DNA of 64,000 bases from Paenibacillus sp. FSL H8-0079 (GCF_037991315.1 NZ_CP150300.1:620001-684000); one strand, 5' to 3'. Positions 45,438 through 54,380 are shown, counted from the stretch's first letter. Made by a program: numbers and translations. Notes: generated from the letters alone by a model not told the origin.

Positions 45438-47132
45438 GTGGTTGCGTTAAAGGACATTCTTTTACAAGTACTGCTGGCAGGGTCGGCGGTATTCCTGATT
45501 CCCTTATTCCATCTGGGGCTCTCCAGGCGGGCTATTGCCAAAATGGAACATGCCGGAACAGTACAAACCAGTTTTGCTGTGACAAGTGTCGCGAGCATGC
45601 TGCTGTGTTTGCTGTTTGCGCTTTATGCGAGTCCAGTGGCCGTACCCATATCATTAAGCATCGTACCTGTGATACTTGTTATTTTGTATTGTAAGTTCGC
45701 TATAGGCTTAACGCTGTCCATTCTACATATTCTCTTCTATTTTCTTTTTGCGCATCCCTATGATCTGTACGGATTTCTCCTTCATACGGGCATTCTTCTC
45801 TATCCTATTGTATGGTTGTCTGCCAAACGATTCAAGCATAATACATCTTCGCGCAAAATGGTGATTCTGATCACCCTGATTGCAATGGAACTGATTGTAA
45901 CGAGCCTGTTGTGGATCGCATCCCACCAGAATGACCCCACATACTCTGCGACCTACATGATACTTACGGCACTTGGATATACTGCTGGAGCCATTGTTGC
46001 GGGCAGTCTGAGTCTGCTATGGCTGGAACGGATGAAACATTATCGTGGGCTGGAGCAGCATCTCTCTGAAGTTCACCACCAATACATAACGGAAACGGAG
46101 AAACTTCATCAGATTCTGAATGCAGTTCCTCTCTCGATAGCCACTGTAGATAAAGAGGGCACGGTCATGTTCGTCAATGAGATGATGGAGCAAACAGCGA
46201 GAGAACAGTTACCTTGTACCTCCACGCCTGATCTCATTGGACAGCCTGCCAGTCAATTTGTTGAACAAGGTCAGGCGGACAAGATGGACAAAAGCATTCG
46301 CAGAGCCGTCATTCATGGTGAGATTAGTGGATTGACCGTTCGTTACGGTGCTCACGTATTTCAGTCTCGAACCGTGCCAATCTATGCCTTTTCAACAGAG
46401 CCTGCCAGAGAAGTTACAGGGGCCATGCTAATTATTCAGGATATCACGGAGCTGGAGATGTTGCGAAGTGAACTGGATAATGTGGATCGCCTCAGTCTGG
46501 TGGGCCAGATGGCTGCAAGCATTACGCATGAGGTGCGCAATCCAATGGCGGTTGTACGTGGCTTTCTTCAACTCATGCAGGAAAAGAGTCCTGAATCCAT
46601 GGATCACTATTACCGAATCGTCCTGGAAGAGCTGGACCGGGCGAACAGTATCATTAATGATTTTCTGTCTCTGGCTCAGAATCGCGTTGCGGAGAAAGAG
46701 GAATCCCAGCTGCATGATATCATACATGAACTGAGTCCATTGTTATGGGCGGATGCGAATCTGCGTGGTCAGAGCATTGAACTCATGCTGGCACATGATG
46801 TGCCAAAGCTGCATCTCAATTCAAAGGAAATTAAACAGGTGGTGTTAAACCTGGCCCGTAACGGGATGGAAGCCATGAGTGAGAAGGGCGTGCTCACGTT
46901 GGAGACGCGGATGGTAGATGATAAGGTGGAACTGTGTGTACGTGACACAGGACCTGGTCTACCCAGAGTGAAGAAGGAAAAGCTGTTTGAACCTTTCTAT
47001 ACGACCAAAGCCAAGGGAACCGGACTTGGATTGTCCATGTGCCTGAGTATTGTGGAACGGCATAATGGAACCATTACTGTGGAATCGGAGGAAGGCCAGG
47101 GCACGACCTTCAAAGTGGCGTTTGAACAATAG
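45438..47132 (+). CDS. Membrane sensor histidine kinase with PAS domain (KinB-like, orphan)
   Basis: About 564 residues: five or six membrane helices (about 1-180), a linker coiled coil, a PAS domain (about 215-330: ILNAVPLSIATVDKEGTVMFVNEMME), a dimerisation domain with phospho-accepting His in ITHEVRNPMAVVRGFLQLMQEK, and an HATPase domain with N-box NLARNGMEAM, G1 DTGPGLP and G2 GTGLGLSMC. The frame extends to 45321, but AGGAGG fits GTG 45438. No response regulator lies nearby, as in the sporulation phosphorelay kinases of Bacillales; entry to that relay is inference. Confidence 0.88.
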   Translation: MVALKDILLQVLLAGSAVFLIPLFHLGLSRRAIAKMEHAGTVQTSFAVTSVASMLLCLLFALYASPVAVPISLSIVPVILVILYCKFAIGLTLSILHILFYFLFAHPYDLYGFLLHTGILLYPIVWLSAKRFKHNTSSRKMVILITLIAMELIVTSLLWIASHQNDPTYSATYMILTALGYTAGAIVAGSLSLLWLERMKHYRGLEQHLSEVHHQYITETEKLHQILNAVPLSIATVDKEGTVMFVNEMMEQTAREQLPCTSTPDLIGQPASQFVEQGQADKMDKSIRRAVIHGEISGLTVRYGAHVFQSRTVPIYAFSTEPAREVTGAMLIIQDITELEMLRSELDNVDRLSLVGQMAASITHEVRNPMAVVRGFLQLMQEKSPESMDHYYRIVLEELDRANSIINDFLSLAQNRVAEKEESQLHDIIHELSPLLWADANLRGQSIELMLAHDVPKLHLNSKEIKQVVLNLARNGMEAMSEKGVLTLETRMVDDKVELCVRDTGPGLPRVKKEKLFEPFYTTKAKGTGLGLSMCLSIVERHNGTITVESEEGQGTTFKVAFEQ

Positions 47133-47353
47133 GCATTCAGCATATTTTGCCAGACAATGAGACATAATATTATGGAAGAAGCCTTTCCGCAGGCGGTTTC
47201 TGAATCTTGCTTTCATTGCTTATGGATGTATAATAGGAATAGCACATCATTACATCCATAATTTTCGATATGAGTGTAACGTTGTTTTGGATAGCTATTC
47301 GCCTCTAATTCTAACGAGATTATAGAACAACCATTTATAAGGAGTGAAACCGA

Positions 47354-47788
47354 ATGTCGATGTCATTTGATCAATACATGAAAGATATGGTTCAACCGAT
47401 GCGGGATGATTTAACTCGTCTAGGAATCCAGGAGTTGCGTACTCCTGAAGAAGTGGAAGCAAGTCTTCCGGATGCAAAAGGAACAGCGCTGGTTGTCATT
47501 AACTCTGTATGCGGATGTGCCGCAGGTCAATGTCGCCCAGGTGTGTCCCAAGCACTGCAGCACGATATTACACCGGATCACCTGTACACTGTATTTGCTG
47601 GTCAGGACAAAGAAGCAACTGCAAAAGCACGTGAATTCTTTGCACCGTATCCTCCATCTTCACCGTCCATCGCTCTGATGAAAGACGGAGAACTCGTTCA
47701 CTTTATCGAGCGTCATCAAGTGGAAGACCGTTCTGCAGAGGATATTGCGGCTGATCTCAAAAGTGCATTTGACCGTTACTGCCGTTAA
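47354..47788 (+). CDS. brxB: Bacilliredoxin BrxA/BrxB (YphP/YqiW family)
   Basis: 144 residues with the CGC active-site motif: VVINSVCGCAAGQCRPGVSQAL carries CGC where the attacking Cys removes bacillithiol from S-bacillithiolated proteins. Thioredoxin-like strands end at LVHFIERHQVEDRSAEDI. The residue after the motif, GQCRPG, adds a Cys not usually found in Bacillus BrxA (GLARP). It implies that the organism makes bacillithiol. ATAAGGAG precedes the ATG. A or B paralogue cannot be told apart by eye. Confidence 0.88.
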   Translation: MSMSFDQYMKDMVQPMRDDLTRLGIQELRTPEEVEASLPDAKGTALVVINSVCGCAAGQCRPGVSQALQHDITPDHLYTVFAGQDKEATAKAREFFAPYPPSSPSIALMKDGELVHFIERHQVEDRSAEDIAADLKSAFDRYCR

Positions 47789-47801
47789 TTCGCTCCAATA
47801 G

Positions 47802-47845
47802 AACGCCCCGCCCTTCGGATCACCGATGCCGGGGCGTTTCATTTT
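47802..47845 (+). terminator. Terminator after bacilliredoxin gene
   Basis: AACGCCCCG (47802-47810) pairs with CGGGGCGTT (47830-47838), followed by a TCATTTT tract. Confidence 0.85.
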
Positions 47846-47927
47846 GGATAGATAAGGTTATTGAACCATTCGGACCTTTCAAGCTGGACATCAAATTTCA
47901 TTCATTTAGAAACGGGGTGTGTGAACG

Positions 47928-48737
47928 ATGAGTTTGCAACAACAGATCATCGCTGAATTGAAGGTTAAACCAAGCATTAATGAAGAAGAGGAAGTACGCA
48001 AGCGTGTTGATTTTCTGAAGACGTATGTGAAAAATGCGGGTGCCAAGGGTTTGCTGATTGCGATCAGCGGCGGTATTGACAGTGCAGTGGCTACGGCGCT
48101 TTGCAAACAAGCGACGGACGAGCTTACGCAAGAGAACAACCAAGAGTACAAAACGCTTGGTGTGTTCCAACCTTATGGTGAACAATCCGATATCGATCAC
48201 AGCTACGCTGTAGCCAAAGCATACGATCTGAAGCATGTCGTGGAAACCAATATTGAAGATGCAGTTAACGAGATTGCGCTGGAAGTGGAGCAAGGCTTCA
48301 AATCCTTGGGCAGTCCACGCCATATGACTCACCAAGGCAAAGGTAACGTTAAGGCGAGAACTCGTATGGTTATGCAATATGCGCTTTCGTTTGAAGAAAA
48401 CCTGCTCGTTGTAGGTACGGATCACGCGTCCGAAGCCATCACGGGCTTTTATACCAAATGGGGCGATGGCGCTGTGGATATCACGCCACTGAGCACTTTG
48501 AACAAACGTCAGGTACGCCAACTGGCAGCATATCTGAACGTGCCACAAGCTATTTTGGACAAGGCACCATCTGCAGGACTATGGGAAGGTCAGACGGACG
48601 AAGATGAGCTGGGGATTTCGTATGAATCGAACAGCGACTATCTTGAAGGCAAGCAGATCGATCCGGCTGCACAAGAGCGCCTCGAAGCGTTCTATACGCG
48701 TACACATCACAAACGCAATGCCATCCCTGGTATCTAA
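47928..48737 (+). CDS. nadE: Ammonia-dependent NAD+ synthetase
   Basis: 269 residues. ATP pyrophosphatase P-loop SGGIDSAVATALC, KARTRMVMQYALSF, VGTDHASEAITGFYTKWGDGAVDITPLSTLNKRQVRQLA and the C-terminal GLWEGQTDEDELGISY are conserved in B. subtilis NadE. It joins nicotinate-adenine dinucleotide with ammonia to make NAD+. There is no glutaminase domain. The length fits the ammonia-dependent class. Monocistronic with its own terminator. Confidence 0.96.
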   Translation: MSLQQQIIAELKVKPSINEEEEVRKRVDFLKTYVKNAGAKGLLIAISGGIDSAVATALCKQATDELTQENNQEYKTLGVFQPYGEQSDIDHSYAVAKAYDLKHVVETNIEDAVNEIALEVEQGFKSLGSPRHMTHQGKGNVKARTRMVMQYALSFEENLLVVGTDHASEAITGFYTKWGDGAVDITPLSTLNKRQVRQLAAYLNVPQAILDKAPSAGLWEGQTDEDELGISYESNSDYLEGKQIDPAAQERLEAFYTRTHHKRNAIPGI

Positions 48738-48809
48738 TACGGTTGGATGAGCATGAGTGTTATAAGCTGTTAACACCAATATTGAAATACCGTCCCTCTT
48801 AGGGAATGC

Positions 48810-48846
48810 AAAAGAGTCACTGCTCACGCAGTGACTCTTTTTTTTG
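48810..48846. terminator. Terminator after nadE
   Basis: AAAGAGTCACTG and CAGTGACTCTTT form a perfect stem around CTCACG, with an eight-T run. Confidence 0.92.
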
Positions 48847-48897
48847 TATGGATTGAGGAAAAACAAAAATCCAGATGACTACTATATTAAAGATAAG

Positions 48898-49713
48898 TTA
48901 GCTATTCCAGTCTTTGATCTGTTGCAGGGTTTGGGTGATGGCTTGCTCCAGTTGCGGAGTGGTTTCTTTGAATGGATGTACGGTATTAAAGGTGTGGTTA
49001 CCTTCAGGGATTTGGTGCCACGGGATATCTGGCCGGGCTTGAACTAGTGCGGCAGAACCGTCTCGCAGACGCTGGGGATCTTCTGTTCCCTGAATGAGTG
49101 CTACGTGTACAGGTGAAGAAGCCAAGCGATCAATGATAGCGTAACGTTCGTGATGCTTGTCCAGGTCTTCCAGAATAGACACGTCGAGTGGCATCTGCTG
49201 GCCTGTACGTCCGTTAACGACATGGCTACGGCCATGCGTACGCATTTCTTCTTTTTGCTCCGCTGTGAAGAGATCCAGATTGGTTACCCCATTCCAGGAG
49301 ATTACACCGGCCACCTGCTCGGGATGATCGAGTGTATAGACGAGACTTACGCCCGCACCGCGGCTATGGCCAACCAGGTATACAGGAAGCCCTGTGAGTT
49401 CAGGTTGTGTAGCCACATGTTCCAGTACCAGGGCCAGATCGGCAAGCTCCCGGCTGTAGGTATTCACTGCGAACTTTTCAAGTTCAGAGAATTGCTCCAG
49501 ATATTCGCCGATACCGTTGTGAGAGAAATTAAAGGTCAGCACATGATGCGTCTGGCTTAGCTGTGAAGCTGCATAGGGGAACATGCCCCAGTCTTTGAAG
49601 CCTTTGTATCCGTGAGACAGAACGATGACACCTTGAGCGGGTTGTTGTGCAGGGAAAAAGTCTCCGCGAATGATCGCATCTACGTCAGTGGGCAATTCAA
49701 AAGTTATGGGCAT
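48898..49713 (-). CDS. Alpha/beta-hydrolase family protein
   Basis: 271 residues. The serine hydrolase nucleophile elbow is GHSRGAG (about residue 116), the oxyanion region VIVLSHGYKGFKDWGMFPYAA, the likely acid in IQGTEDPQRL, and the catalytic His in PEGNHTFNTVHPF near the C-terminus. The sequence resembles dienelactone-hydrolase/peptidase-like alpha/beta enzymes. Substrate is unknown. AGGAGGTCTG precedes the start on the minus strand. Confidence 0.88.
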   Translation of the reverse strand: MPITFELPTDVDAIIRGDFFPAQQPAQGVIVLSHGYKGFKDWGMFPYAASQLSQTHHVLTFNFSHNGIGEYLEQFSELEKFAVNTYSRELADLALVLEHVATQPELTGLPVYLVGHSRGAGVSLVYTLDHPEQVAGVISWNGVTNLDLFTAEQKEEMRTHGRSHVVNGRTGQQMPLDVSILEDLDKHHERYAIIDRLASSPVHVALIQGTEDPQRLRDGSAALVQARPDIPWHQIPEGNHTFNTVHPFKETTPQLEQAITQTLQQIKDWNS

Positions 49714-49874
49714 TATTCAGACCTCCTAAGAATTTCAGACGATTCCTGATTCATATTTTAGCATATATGGTAATGCGGATAGGTACTCGCTTCTGATCGC
49801 CCCTCCTGCTACAATAGAATACGTGTTCGGAGAGTTACGGATCATGTGATTGAATGGAGATCTTTTACAATTCA

Positions 49875-49929
49875 TGTTCAAAAAGAGCGGTTTTCAGTAC
49901 CAAGAAGATGGGACTTTTTGAATAACCTC
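49875..49929. mobile_element. MITE-like element, internally deleted copy
   Basis: TGTTCAAAAAG (49875-49885) and CTTTTTGAATA (49914-49924) are terminal inverted repeats. The first 39 bases (to GAAGATGGGA) and the right end (CTTTTTGAAYAACCTCTTA) are almost the same as those of the 172-bp element at 57936, but the central 115 bp are missing. Flanks TTACAAT (49865-49871) and TTACAGT (49930-49936) differ by one base and could be a decayed target duplication. It lies 35 bp before acpS. Confidence 0.65.
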
Positions 49930-49963
49930 TTACAGTATAAAAGATTAAGCGGGTGAAGCGTTG

Positions 49964-50362
49964 ATGATATATGGCATAGGCAATGATGTGCTGGAGATTG
50001 GGCGTATGCGCAAGCTGCTGTTCGGTCGCCATGCGGAAGCTTTTGTAAAACGAATTTTAACACCAGCAGAGCGAGAGATCGCGGCTCAACGAGGGAAGCG
50101 GATGACGGAGTTTGTATCTGGTCGATTTGCAGCGAAAGAAGCGGTGTCTAAGGCATTTGGCTGCGGGATTGGTGGCATTATGGGTTTCACTGACATTGAA
50201 GTGCTGCCTGATGAGACAGGACGTCCAGTTGCTTCGCTGTCCAGCCAGGCTTGGGAACGTCTGCAGCTGCCATACGACAAGCAGTATGACATTCATTTGA
50301 GCATTACGCATCAGACGGAACTGGCGGCGGCCTTTGCGATCGTGGAGCAGATGGAAAAGTAG
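49964..50362 (+). CDS. acpS: Holo-[acyl-carrier-protein] synthase
   Basis: 132 residues. GIGNDVLEIGRM at the N-terminus carries the Mg-binding Asp of AcpS, and GRFAAKEAVSKAFGCGIGG holds the catalytic Glu-Lys helix; LSITHQTELAAAFAIVE ends the protein. It transfers 4'-phosphopantetheine from CoA to apo-ACP. GGGTGA is placed before ATG 49964 (in-frame TTG 49961 is an alternative). MutY follows 29 bp downstream and may be in the same operon. Confidence 0.95.
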   Translation: MIYGIGNDVLEIGRMRKLLFGRHAEAFVKRILTPAEREIAAQRGKRMTEFVSGRFAAKEAVSKAFGCGIGGIMGFTDIEVLPDETGRPVASLSSQAWERLQLPYDKQYDIHLSITHQTELAAAFAIVEQMEK

Positions 50363-50391
50363 TTAGCTTGGCAATAGGAGAGGACGGAAAT

Positions 50392-51759
50392 ATGGGTTTA
50401 ATGGAACAGAAACGACATTTCAGCGTCAATTTGCTGGATTGGTATATGATCAACCGACGGGATTTGCCATGGCGTCGCCACAACAATCCGTATTTTACGT
50501 GGGTATCGGAGATTATGCTTCAGCAGACTCGGGTCGATACGGTAATTCCGTATTTCAATCGTTTTATCGGGAATTTCCCGACTGTGCAGGCGTTGGCGGA
50601 AGCACCTGAAGAGGATGTCCTGAAAAATTGGGAGGGTCTCGGTTATTACTCCCGTGCACGTAATCTTCAGGCAGCCGCTAGACAAGTCATGGAGCTGCAC
50701 GGAGGCGAAATGCCGCAGGACAAGCAGGACGTCTTTGCATTAAAAGGGGTTGGCCCCTACACGGCCGGGGCCATTCTCAGCATTGCCTTCAATCAGCCGC
50801 AGCCTGCGGTAGATGGCAATGTCATGAGGGTACTGTCCCGATACTTCCTCATCGATGAGGACATTATGAAGGGCAGCACCCGGGTGTTGATGGAAGAGCT
50901 CGCAGGAGAGCTCATTCCGGAAGGGCGGGCGCGTGATTTCAATCAGGCGCTGATGGAGCTTGGAGCGTTGGTGTGTACACCCAAAGCGCCGCACTGCCTG
51001 ACTTGCCCGGTCATGGAGCAATGTTCCGGCCGCATCGCCGGAAGAGAGCTTACGCTGCCGGTCAAGACCAAGGCGAAGCCGCCGCGCCCTGAGCAGCGGC
51101 TGGTCGCGATTGTGGAGGGCCGCGGTGCTCATCGCGGCCAAGTGCTTGTGCGCCAGCGCCCAGACACGGGCCTATTGGCCCGCATGTGGGAGCTGCCGCA
51201 TGTGCTCGCGGCGCCCGCCGCAGCGAGCAAGAAGGCGGCGCCGCTGGCGGATGAGCCGGCCATGGCATTGCTGGCCGGCAGTCTATGGGCGGAAGGCTTC
51301 GCTGCCCGCCCTGAAGGGCTGGCTACCCATGCGGACCATGTGTTCAGCCACATTGTCTGGAGCCTGCAGGTGTACAAGTGTACGGAGCAGGACCAGAGCA
51401 GTGAGCTTCCGCTGATCGCAGCGGAAGCCAGAGCCGCCTATGATGCACAGGCGGCAGCAAGGGAGGGCGCAGCCTCATCAGCGGCTGTGTCACCTGAGTC
51501 AGCCACAACGCATTCATCGGAGCCAGGCACGCCTAATGCGCAGAACATCTCAACATCGCTTAACGATGGAGAGATGTTGATGTCATCATCTGACGTTAGT
51601 GACCTAGCACTGAGTACTACGACACTGACAGGTAAAGGCGATGGCTTGACCTACCGCTGGATTGGTCCGGAAGATATGGACAAGATGGCGTTCCCCAACA
51701 TATTTCTGAAGCTGATCAGCAGTTATTTTGCCGGAGCTTATGATCAAGTGAGTGATTAA
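50392..51759 (+). CDS. mutY: A/G-specific adenine glycosylase MutY, extended C-terminal domain
   Basis: 455 residues, about 100 longer than usual. The catalytic domain has EIMLQQTRVDTV (catalytic Glu), the helix-hairpin-helix LKGVGPYTAGAIL, catalytic Asp141 in VDGNVMR, and the iron-sulfur ligands Cys195-X6-Cys202-X2-Cys205-X5-Cys211. After it comes a MutT-like C-terminal domain interrupted by about 80 low-complexity residues rich in Ala, Ser and Thr (about 345-420), and a GC-rich DNA stretch (51030-51340). MutY removes adenine mispaired with 8-oxoguanine. GGAGAGGA supports ATG 50392 over TTG 50368. Confidence 0.94.
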   Translation: MGLMEQKRHFSVNLLDWYMINRRDLPWRRHNNPYFTWVSEIMLQQTRVDTVIPYFNRFIGNFPTVQALAEAPEEDVLKNWEGLGYYSRARNLQAAARQVMELHGGEMPQDKQDVFALKGVGPYTAGAILSIAFNQPQPAVDGNVMRVLSRYFLIDEDIMKGSTRVLMEELAGELIPEGRARDFNQALMELGALVCTPKAPHCLTCPVMEQCSGRIAGRELTLPVKTKAKPPRPEQRLVAIVEGRGAHRGQVLVRQRPDTGLLARMWELPHVLAAPAAASKKAAPLADEPAMALLAGSLWAEGFAARPEGLATHADHVFSHIVWSLQVYKCTEQDQSSELPLIAAEARAAYDAQAAAREGAASSAAVSPESATTHSSEPGTPNAQNISTSLNDGEMLMSSSDVSDLALSTTTLTGKGDGLTYRWIGPEDMDKMAFPNIFLKLISSYFAGAYDQVSD

Positions 51760-51950
51760 ATGGGGGAGCTAACGAACCTGAATGACGTTATCATAGCCAA
51801 ATCAACCCAAAAGTGCGCATCAAAGCCCCTTTGGGGAAATAGCTACTCTGAGATTCGTTAGGTTCGCGATACGATGAAATATGGAGAAATAATGTGTCCT
51901 GGGTTCGTTAGAAACAAAACACCCATTAACTATAACTATAGCGATAGCAC

Positions 51951-51997
51951 AAAGAGAGCCTGATCACGGTCACGACGACCGAATCAGGCTCTCTTTT
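51951..51997. terminator. Bidirectional terminator between mutY and sodA
   Basis: AAAGAGAGCCTGAT (51951-51964) pairs with ATCAGGCTCTCTTT (51983-51996), with an inner CGGTC/GACCG stem. The remainder of the mutY-sodA gap contains three TTCGTTAG-type motifs (51766, 51852, 51901) in mixed orientations, of unknown meaning. Confidence 0.9.
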
Positions 51998-52023
51998 ATG
52001 TTAACTGTTGCATGCTAACAGTC

Positions 52024-52635
52024 TTATTTTGCAGAAGCGTAACGTTTGTTCACTTCATCCCAGTTGATTACATTCCAGAAAGCGGCGATGTAGTCAGGAC
52101 GTTTGTTTTGGTAGTTCAGGTAGTAAGCGTGCTCCCATACATCCAGACCCAGAACCGGAGTCAGACCTTCGAAGAGAGGGCTGTCTTGGTTAGGTGTGCT
52201 AGTGATGGACAGTTTACCATCTTTACCAACTACGAGCCAAGCCCAGCCGGAACCGAAGCGAGTTGTAGCTGCTTTAGCGAAATCTTCTTTGAATTTGTCA
52301 TAGCCGCCCAGTTCGCTATCGATAGCTGCTGCGATATCGCCTGTAGGAGCGCCGCCGCCGTTAGGTCCGATGATTTCCCAGAACAAGCTGTGGTTAGCAT
52401 GTCCGCCACCATTGTTGCGAACCGCTGTGCGGATGCCTTCAGGTACGCTGTCAAGGTTAGCAATCAGATCTTCCAAGCTTTTTTCTTGCAGTTCAGGAGC
52501 GCTTTCCAGAGCTGCGTTCAAGTTAGTTACATAAGTATTGTGATGGCGATCGTGGTGGATTTCCATCGTTTTTGCATCGATATGTGGTTCCAGTGCGTCG
52601 TTAGCGTAAGGAAGTGCTGGTAATTGAAAAGTCAT
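52024..52635 (-). CDS. sodA: Manganese/iron superoxide dismutase
   Basis: 203 residues. [32 protein letters not shown] carries the first metal His and the active-site entrance His, [13 protein letters not shown] the second, and [17 protein letters not shown] the Asp and last His. The Gly/Gln pattern (GGHANHS) fits Mn-type enzymes of Bacillus. It dismutates superoxide. AGGAGGTATTTC precedes the start. A SigB-like promoter is seen at 52688-52711. Confidence 0.96.
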   Translation of the reverse strand: MTFQLPALPYANDALEPHIDAKTMEIHHDRHHNTYVTNLNAALESAPELQEKSLEDLIANLDSVPEGIRTAVRNNGGGHANHSLFWEIIGPNGGGAPTGDIAAAIDSELGGYDKFKEDFAKAATTRFGSGWAWLVVGKDGKLSITSTPNQDSPLFEGLTPVLGLDVWEHAYYLNYQNKRPDYIAAFWNVINWDEVNKRYASAK

Positions 52636-52687
52636 AATGAAATACCTCCTGAGATTTTAAGTTTTTTGAACAGGTACATATGTAATA

Positions 52688-52711
52688 ATACCCTTGCCAC
52701 TAATATTAAAC
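52688..52711 (-). promoter_or_regulatory. SigB-like promoter upstream of sodA
   Basis: On the minus strand, GTTTAA (52706-52711) is followed after 12 bp by GGGTAT (52688-52693), matching the SigB consensus GTTTAA-N12-15-GGGTAT. It would start transcription about 45 bp before the sodA start codon. Whether this organism has a SigB is not visible here. Confidence 0.5.
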
Positions 52712-52863
52712 CGCATTCGGGCTAATTAAGCAACATTTTTGTTTATTAAGTCCCCCGAAGTGTTGATCTAATGATGGGCCAGAGATAACAAACATATTTT
52801 ACCCTTTATGAATATTTTTATGTGATTTTAGTAGAAATAAAAGCGAAAATATGAAGGATTTCA

Positions 52864-52879
52864 TTGTAAACGGTTACAA
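52864..52879. promoter_or_regulatory. Putative CcpA-binding cre site
   Basis: TTGTAAACGGTTACAA matches every fixed position of the consensus WTGNAANCGNWNNCAW. It is in the middle of the 416-bp sodA-GNAT gap. The rest of that gap is AT-rich with no ORF, and a TTGACG at 52932 lacks a matching -10. Confidence 0.5.
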
Positions 52880-53051
52880 TTAAGCGCTTTCAAAAGAAAA
52901 TGCGTGTTTTATGGAGTAAAGTATGGTTTAATTGACGAAGAAGCGGTATTTTCTCGTTTTTTGTCATTATATGAACATTGGGTTTTTGGTAAAAGGGAAA
53001 TCCTTTTTGTAAAAAACCTCATCTAAGCTAACGAAAAGGGAGATTTAAGAC

Positions 53052-53477
53052 ATGCACGTTCGTTCCTTTCAGTTGAGTGATGCAAGCCAGATGACGGAGC
53101 TTCTCCAGGTTGCACTATCGGAAGAGTGTTATGAGAACACGATGGGCCCGTTTGCCCGTCAATTGTCATGGGATTCTGACCTGATCATGGTTGCGGAAGA
53201 AGAGGGAGACCTCGTCGGCGCTTTGATTGGTACGATTGATCACAATCAGGGTTGCATCTATCGTATTGCGATCCATCCAGACTATCGTCGCCGCGGAGTC
53301 GGCAAAACACTTGTCGAAGCCATGGAACAACGGTTCCAGCAGCGTAAAGTCAGCCAAGTATGGGTGGCGGGTGATGAGCACAACAAAGTAGCCATGCCTC
53401 TATATGAAGCAATGGGTTACGGTGCCAATCAGATTATGAGCGCTTTCCAGACTCTTAGTATTTTGTCCAAAGCTTAG
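53052..53477 (+). CDS. GNAT-family N-acetyltransferase
   Basis: 141 residues. GCIYRIAIHPDYRRRGVGKTLVEAMEQRF is the central acetyl-CoA-binding motif (R-R-R-G-V-G-K), flanked by LVGALIGTIDH and VAGDEHNKVAMPLYEAMGY. The substrate is unknown. AAAGGGAG lies nine bases before ATG 53052. Upstream is a long AT-rich leader with a cre-like site at 52864, so carbon control is possible. Confidence 0.88.
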   Translation: MHVRSFQLSDASQMTELLQVALSEECYENTMGPFARQLSWDSDLIMVAEEEGDLVGALIGTIDHNQGCIYRIAIHPDYRRRGVGKTLVEAMEQRFQQRKVSQVWVAGDEHNKVAMPLYEAMGYGANQIMSAFQTLSILSKA

Positions 53478-53525
53478 TTTGCATGTTTAAAAAAAGAAAT
53501 AAAAAAAAGATCTTCATTTCATATT

Positions 53526-53570
53526 AGGCATATCTCTTAACGTGTAAGAACGTGAGGGATATGCCTTTCT
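53526..53570 (+). terminator. Terminator after GNAT gene
   Basis: AGGCATATC (53526-53534) pairs with GATATGCCT (53558-53566), with an inner ACGT/ACGT stem and TTT tail. Confidence 0.8.
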
Positions 53571-53774
53571 ATTTATATGAGCGTTCTTCGCGTAATATTC
53601 GGTGTCTCCGAATTCGATTCAATCACTGCGCCTAACCCTGCTATATTTCACGATACCCAAGGTATTGGTGCTCATAACCAATTGTTTCACTCTCCCAAAT
53701 GAAGTAGACTGAAATGGAGTATGAACATCCATTCTACACGTTTAATTCAACTAATTGATAAACGAGGTGTCCCT

Positions 53775-54380
53775 TTGAATTCCAATAACCTTTCAATGGA
53801 ACATGTGACTTCCGAGGAACGTAACGAACCGCCAAAGCCTGAACAACCGGGGAAATCCTGGGTAGCCGAGCTGTGGGACTGGGTCAAAACGATAGTTGTT
53901 GCTTTTGTAATCATGATGCTGCTGAACCTGTTTGTGTTCAACCTGTCGATGGTTAAGGGACAGTCCATGCAACCGACACTGGTTGAGCGAGATCGCCTTT
54001 TCGTTAACAAAATTGTATATCATCTGGGTACACCTTCCCGATCCGATGTGATTGTACTTCGTGATCCAAGTGAAGGCGTGGAGAAGAAGGATTTTCTGGT
54101 GAAACGGATCGTTGGACTTCCGGGAGATACAATTGAAGTTAGGGATCACCATCTATATGTGAACGGCGAGCAGCAAGCGGAAACGTATACTGATATTGAA
54201 GTGCAAGACCCGGACTTTGGCCCAATTACACTTGCGCCGGATCATTTCTTCGTGATGGGGGATAATCGTCATGAAGGTAAAAGTAAGGATAGCCGAGTGT
54301 TTGGCAGTATTACATCTGATGAAATTGTAGGCAAGGCTGAATTTATTTTCTGGCCGTTTTCTGAATTGAAGAAATTGTAA
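53775..54380 (+). CDS. lepB: Type I signal peptidase
   Basis: About 201 residues. One N-terminal membrane helix (about 37-56), then the catalytic Ser64 in GQSMQPTL and Lys110 in LVKRIVGLPGDTIEV, with the box E motif MGDNRHEGKSKDSRVFG. It cleaves signal peptides on the outer face of the membrane, as needed by the exported proteins in this window. The frame is open to ATG 53721, but that codon has GGAG only one base away; TTG 53775 has GAGGTG at five. The N-terminal extension is hydrophilic (NEPPKPEQPGKSW). Confidence 0.92.
   Translation: MNSNNLSMEHVTSEERNEPPKPEQPGKSWVAELWDWVKTIVVAFVIMMLLNLFVFNLSMVKGQSMQPTLVERDRLFVNKIVYHLGTPSRSDVIVLRDPSEGVEKKDFLVKRIVGLPGDTIEVRDHHLYVNGEQQAETYTDIEVQDPDFGPITLAPDHFFVMGDNRHEGKSKDSRVFGSITSDEIVGKAEFIFWPFSELKKL

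Noticed and set aside
51766..51912. Three TTCGTTAG-type motifs after mutY as a repeat element
   Set aside because: The motifs are short, in mixed orientation and without consistent spacing, so chance cannot be excluded.
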